Below, piece after piece: positions 4,775 to 7,221 of a DNA stretch of 7,221 nucleotides (positions are counted from its first letter, which is position 1; every line of letters starts with the position of its first letter). The DNA is from Actinomycetota bacterium (GTDB taxonomy: Bacteria; Actinomycetota; Actinomycetes; Nanopelagicales; Nanopelagicaceae), in NCBI GenBank assembly GCA_009704555.1, contig WLDY01000034.1:1-7221 (forward strand), in the 5' to 3' direction. The notes under the pieces are model-generated. The model ran no database searches. It saw nothing but the letters and a program-made list of their open reading frames with translations, and was not told where the DNA came from. A program made the position numbers and the translations under genes.

Positions 4775-5542
4775 ATGCTCCGACCCGCATTCAAGGCGTT
4801 GTCTCTTGCGTTGATCGCAGCCTCCATCCTCATCACGAGTGGGTGTTCGATGGATTCGCTTCGTGGTTTCGGTTTTGAGCCTGGCGTCACAAGCGTGAAT
4901 GACACCTCCATAGGTCTCTGGGAAGGCTCTTGGCTTGCGGCCGCTGTCGTCGGTCTCATTACCTTGATCCTGATTGTTTGGCCGATCATCTTCCATCGCA
5001 AGAAGAACGAAGAGTTCCCGAAACAGACTCAGTACAACGTCCCGGTCGAAGTCGCCTACACAGTGATTCCCTTCATCATCGTCGCTGTCCTCTTCGCATA
5101 CACCGCACGGGCTCAGAACGAGATAAAGCAAGTGACACCAACGACCAATCAGAGTGTCAACGTCCATGACGTGACGGTCAATGCGATCCAATGGTCATGG
5201 CAATTCACTTACGAGGACGCAGGTCCTGGCACCACGGTCACGGGTACGCCAGCCCAACCTCCAACGCTCTACATGCCGTTGGGGGAGAAGGTTCGATTCA
5301 AGATCACAGCTAGTGATGTCGTGCATGGTTTCTGGGTCCCGGCCTTCATGATCCAGATTCAGAACATCCCGGGTGTTGAGAACCAGATCGAGTTCACCGC
5401 GCAGAAACTCGGAACGTTCCCCGGTCGATGCAACATCCTCTGCGGTCGTCAGCACTCGCAGATGCTCTTTGATGTCAAAGTTGTGACTCCAAGCGAGTAT
5501 CAGGCTTACCTTGAATCCTTGAAGCAGGGAGCAAACGCATGA
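4775..5542 (+). CDS. ctaC: Cytochrome c oxidase subunit II (CuA subunit)
   Basis: CtaC takes electrons from cytochrome c through its CuA centre and passes them to heme a in CtaD at the outer face of the membrane. The 255-residue product begins with a lipoprotein-type signal (hydrophobic 8-20, then TSGC with C24 as likely lipidation site). Two TM helices follow at about 53-73 and 93-112. A cupredoxin domain has the QWSWQF aromatic motif (139-144) and CuA ligands H184, C219, C223, H227 and M230. The usual CxExC glutamate is replaced: the motif reads CNILC with Ile221 (codon 5435-5437). In other oxidases this side chain binds the non-redox Mg/Mn. The start fits the signal peptide and is preceded by a leaderless-type -10. 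It overlaps ctaD by ATGA. The gene is divergent from the NifS-like gene. Confidence 0.96.
   Translation: MLRPAFKALSLALIAASILITSGCSMDSLRGFGFEPGVTSVNDTSIGLWEGSWLAAAVVGLITLILIVWPIIFHRKKNEEFPKQTQYNVPVEVAYTVIPFIIVAVLFAYTARAQNEIKQVTPTTNQSVNVHDVTVNAIQWSWQFTYEDAGPGTTVTGTPAQPPTLYMPLGEKVRFKITASDVVHGFWVPAFMIQIQNIPGVENQIEFTAQKLGTFPGRCNILCGRQHSQMLFDVKVVTPSEYQAYLESLKQGANA
5526..5531 (+). promoter_or_regulatory. Shine-Dalgarno for ctaD inside the end of ctaC
   Basis: AGGGAG lies seven bases upstream of the ctaD ATG, within the last codons of ctaC. It allows independent initiation of ctaD in addition to coupling through the ATGA overlap. Confidence 0.6.
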
Positions 5543-7212
5543 CCACTTTCGCGACCCGCCCAGAACCGGGCCTGGAGATGGCGAATCGCGCTCCTTCTCT
5601 TGCGCCGACCTCCAAAGGCAGATCAATAAGGAAGTTCTTGACCACGACCGACCATAAGACGATCGGCCATATGTATCTCGTTACCTCATTCGCTTGGTTC
5701 TTGATCGCGGGAATCCTCGCGCTCTTCATGCGAGCCGAATTGACCCGCCCTGGGCTGCAATTCATGAGCGTCGAGCAGTACAACCAGTTCTTCACCATGC
5801 ACGGCACCATCATGTTGCTGATGTTCGCGACGCCTCTCTTCGTCGGTTTCGCTAACGTGATCATGCCGCTTCAGATCGGCGCAGCGGATGTCGCATTCCC
5901 GCGCATGAACATGCTCTCGTACTGGCTCTACTTCTTTGGCAGCATCATGGCAACCGCAGGTTTCTTGGCGCCTGGCGGCTCAGCATCCTTCGGTTGGACG
6001 GCCTACGCGCCACTCTCAAGGGTCGAGTACTCACCTGGAATTGGCTCTGATCTCTGGATAGTCGGTCTTACAGTCAGTGGTCTAGGAACCATCCTCGGCG
6101 GCGTCAACTTCCTCACCACGATCTTCACGATGCGTGCGCCTGGCATGACGATGTTCCGTATGTCGATCTTCACCTGGAACGTCATGCTCACATCGATCTT
6201 GATCCTGCTCGCCTTCCCACCACTCGCTGCGGCGCTTCTTGCGCTTGAATCTGACCGGCTCTTCGGTTCGCACATCTTTGACCCGGCGAACGGTGGCGCA
6301 CTCCTCTGGCAACACATCTTCTGGTTCTTCGGTCATCCCGAGGTCTATATCTTGGCGTTGCCATTCTTCGGAATCGCCTCGGAGATCCTGCCCGTCTTCA
6401 GTCGTAAACCGATCTTCGGATATAAAGGTCTCATCGCGGCAACGATCGCAATCGCAGCGCTCTCGGTTGCTGTTTGGGCGCATCACATGTTCGCCACCGG
6501 CCAAGTCCTGCTCGGCTTCTTCTCCTTCATGACCTTCTTGATCGGTGTGCCTACCGGCGTGAAGTTCTTCAACTGGATCGGCACCATGTGGCGTGGATCG
6601 ATCACCCTGGAGACGCCGATGCTCTGGGTCATCGGCTTCCTCATCACCTTCTTGCTCGGCGGCCTCACCGGCATCATCCTTGCCAGCCCACCACTCGACT
6701 TCGCTGTCTCCGCCTCCTACTTCGTCGTCGCACACTTCCACTATGTCCTCTTCGGAACCGTGGTCTTCGCGATGTTCGCTGGTTTCTACTTCTGGTGGCC
6801 GAAGATGACCGGCAGGATGCTCAACGAGCGCCTTGGAAAGATCCATTTCTGGATCCTCTTCATCGGCTTCCACACCACCTTCTTGATCCAACACTGGCTT
6901 GGAATCAAGGGCTTCCCACGTCGTTATGCGGATTACCTCGCAACCGATGGCTTCACATTCATGAACATGGTCTCAACGGTCGGAGCCTCGCTCCTTGCGA
7001 TCTCGATGATCCCCTTCGCTATCAATGTTTGGATCTCACGAAGTGCGCCGAAGGTCCAAGTTGATGATCCGTGGGGCTATGGCGCCTCGCTCGAATGGGC
7101 TACAAGTTGCCCACCTCCGCGACACAACTTCCACAGCATCCCGAAGATCCGCTCCGAGCGTCCTGCCTTCGATCTTCATTACCCACATATCAAGACTGAG
7201 ACGGGACACTGA
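5539..7212 (+). CDS. ctaD: Cytochrome c oxidase subunit I (aa3-type, heme a/a3-CuB)
   Basis: CtaD is the catalytic, proton-pumping core that reduces O2 to water in the cytoplasmic membrane. The 557-residue protein has about twelve hydrophobic segments from ~45 to ~500. Visible active-site residues are H88 in MHGT and H401 (heme a), H399 (heme a3), and H266, H315 and H316 (CuB), with Tyr270 of GHPEVY as the His-crosslinked tyrosine. It is an A1-type enzyme: Glu268 of HPEVY, D-pathway N106, D117 and N124, and K-pathway T339 and K342 in PTGVK. The tail PWGYGASLEWATSCPPPRHN (511-530) is typical of actinobacterial CtaD. Unusual: before the VVAHFHY motif, where many oxidases have HDTYY, it reads SASYF, so the Mg/Mn ligands are Ser391 and Ala392. 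ATG overlaps the ctaC stop and has AGGGAG upstream. Length and termini are normal. Confidence 0.97.
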   Translation: MTTFATRPEPGLEMANRAPSLAPTSKGRSIRKFLTTTDHKTIGHMYLVTSFAWFLIAGILALFMRAELTRPGLQFMSVEQYNQFFTMHGTIMLLMFATPLFVGFANVIMPLQIGAADVAFPRMNMLSYWLYFFGSIMATAGFLAPGGSASFGWTAYAPLSRVEYSPGIGSDLWIVGLTVSGLGTILGGVNFLTTIFTMRAPGMTMFRMSIFTWNVMLTSILILLAFPPLAAALLALESDRLFGSHIFDPANGGALLWQHIFWFFGHPEVYILALPFFGIASEILPVFSRKPIFGYKGLIAATIAIAALSVAVWAHHMFATGQVLLGFFSFMTFLIGVPTGVKFFNWIGTMWRGSITLETPMLWVIGFLITFLLGGLTGIILASPPLDFAVSASYFVVAHFHYVLFGTVVFAMFAGFYFWWPKMTGRMLNERLGKIHFWILFIGFHTTFLIQHWLGIKGFPRRYADYLATDGFTFMNMVSTVGASLLAISMIPFAINVWISRSAPKVQVDDPWGYGASLEWATSCPPPRHNFHSIPKIRSERPAFDLHYPHIKTETGH

Positions 7213-7215
7213 TCG

Positions 7216-7221
7216 ATGAGA
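7216..7221 (+). CDS. Possible start of the next oxidase-operon gene (cut by the window edge)
   Basis: An ATG AGA begins three bases after the ctaD stop. In actinobacteria the small subunit IV gene ctaF normally follows ctaC-ctaD, so this is a plausible start. Only two codons are visible, so the identity is pure context and the call is weak. Confidence 0.25.

Noticed and set aside
4717..5001. N-terminal extension of the NifS-like ORF across ctaC
   Set aside because: The open frame continues to 5001 but overlaps the signal peptide and first TM coding region of ctaC. The extension has no family similarity, and homologous sequence begins only near TTG 4671.
6082..6894. Long minus-strand ORF (270 codons) antisense to ctaD
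   Set aside because: It lies wholly inside the well-supported ctaD, and its extreme Asp/Glu richness is what the reverse complement of hydrophobic, codon-biased membrane-protein sequence gives. It has no recognisable domain.
1..7221. CRISPR arrays, insertion sequences, phage or defence genes
   Set aside because: No spaced repeats, transposase, terminal inverted repeats or unusual composition were seen. All ORFs with good support are housekeeping-type genes in an order typical of actinobacteria.

Overview
The window reads as a piece of chromosome from an actinobacterium (Actinomycetota, probably class Actinomycetes). The evidence is a DUF3043 membrane protein, an adenosine kinase closely resembling mycobacterial AdoK (Rv2202c, recalled from memory), actinobacterial-type CtaC/CtaD, and a gene order (DUF3043 - nadA - erpA - adoK - NifS/TusA-like - ctaC - ctaD) that I recall as conserved around the cytochrome oxidase locus of Streptomyces and Mycobacterium. 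Base composition looks moderate for this phylum (mid-50s % G+C by eye) and spacing is tight, which would fit a streamlined aquatic lineage. That last point is inference.

Layout. On the minus strand, the DUF3043 membrane protein (62-583) lies downstream of nadA, quinolinate synthase (644-1810). A roughly 200-bp divergent control region (1811-2019) separates nadA from a plus-strand pair: erpA, an A-type Fe-S carrier (2020-2367), and adoK, a PfkB-family adenosine kinase (2420-3409). adoK abuts stop-to-stop a minus-strand pair: a TusA-like sulfur carrier (3410-3622), coupled by an ATGA overlap to a NifS/IscS-fold protein (3619-4716). Divergent from these is the terminal oxidase operon ctaC (4775-5542) - ctaD (5539-7212), also ATGA-coupled. 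The last six bases may begin a further gene of that operon (ctaF is expected there). No gap exceeds 300 bp. I see no tRNA, rRNA, CRISPR or mobile element.

How the genes fit. NadA is a [4Fe-4S] enzyme, ErpA delivers Fe-S clusters, and a desulfurase/TusA pair would normally handle sulfur, so the left half has an Fe-S/sulfur and NAD theme. The right half encodes the two catalytic subunits of an aa3-type (A1) proton-pumping cytochrome c oxidase.

Most unusual points. (1) The NifS-like protein keeps the mobile-loop catalytic Cys and the pyridine-binding Asp, but has Ser at the PLP Schiff-base Lys and has lost the GATE, TEHK-His and Gln positions. It looks like a cysteine desulfurase fold that cannot run PLP chemistry, still coupled to TusA. 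(2) The non-redox Mg/Mn site between oxidase subunits I and II appears dismantled in both subunits (H->S and D->A in CtaD, E->I in CtaC). (3) Three gene starts (nadA, ctaC, NifS-like) lack a convincing Shine-Dalgarno at usable spacing and have a TANNNT -10 hexamer 6-7 nt upstream, the geometry of leaderless transcripts. A four-codon mini-ORF before adoK shows the same arrangement.
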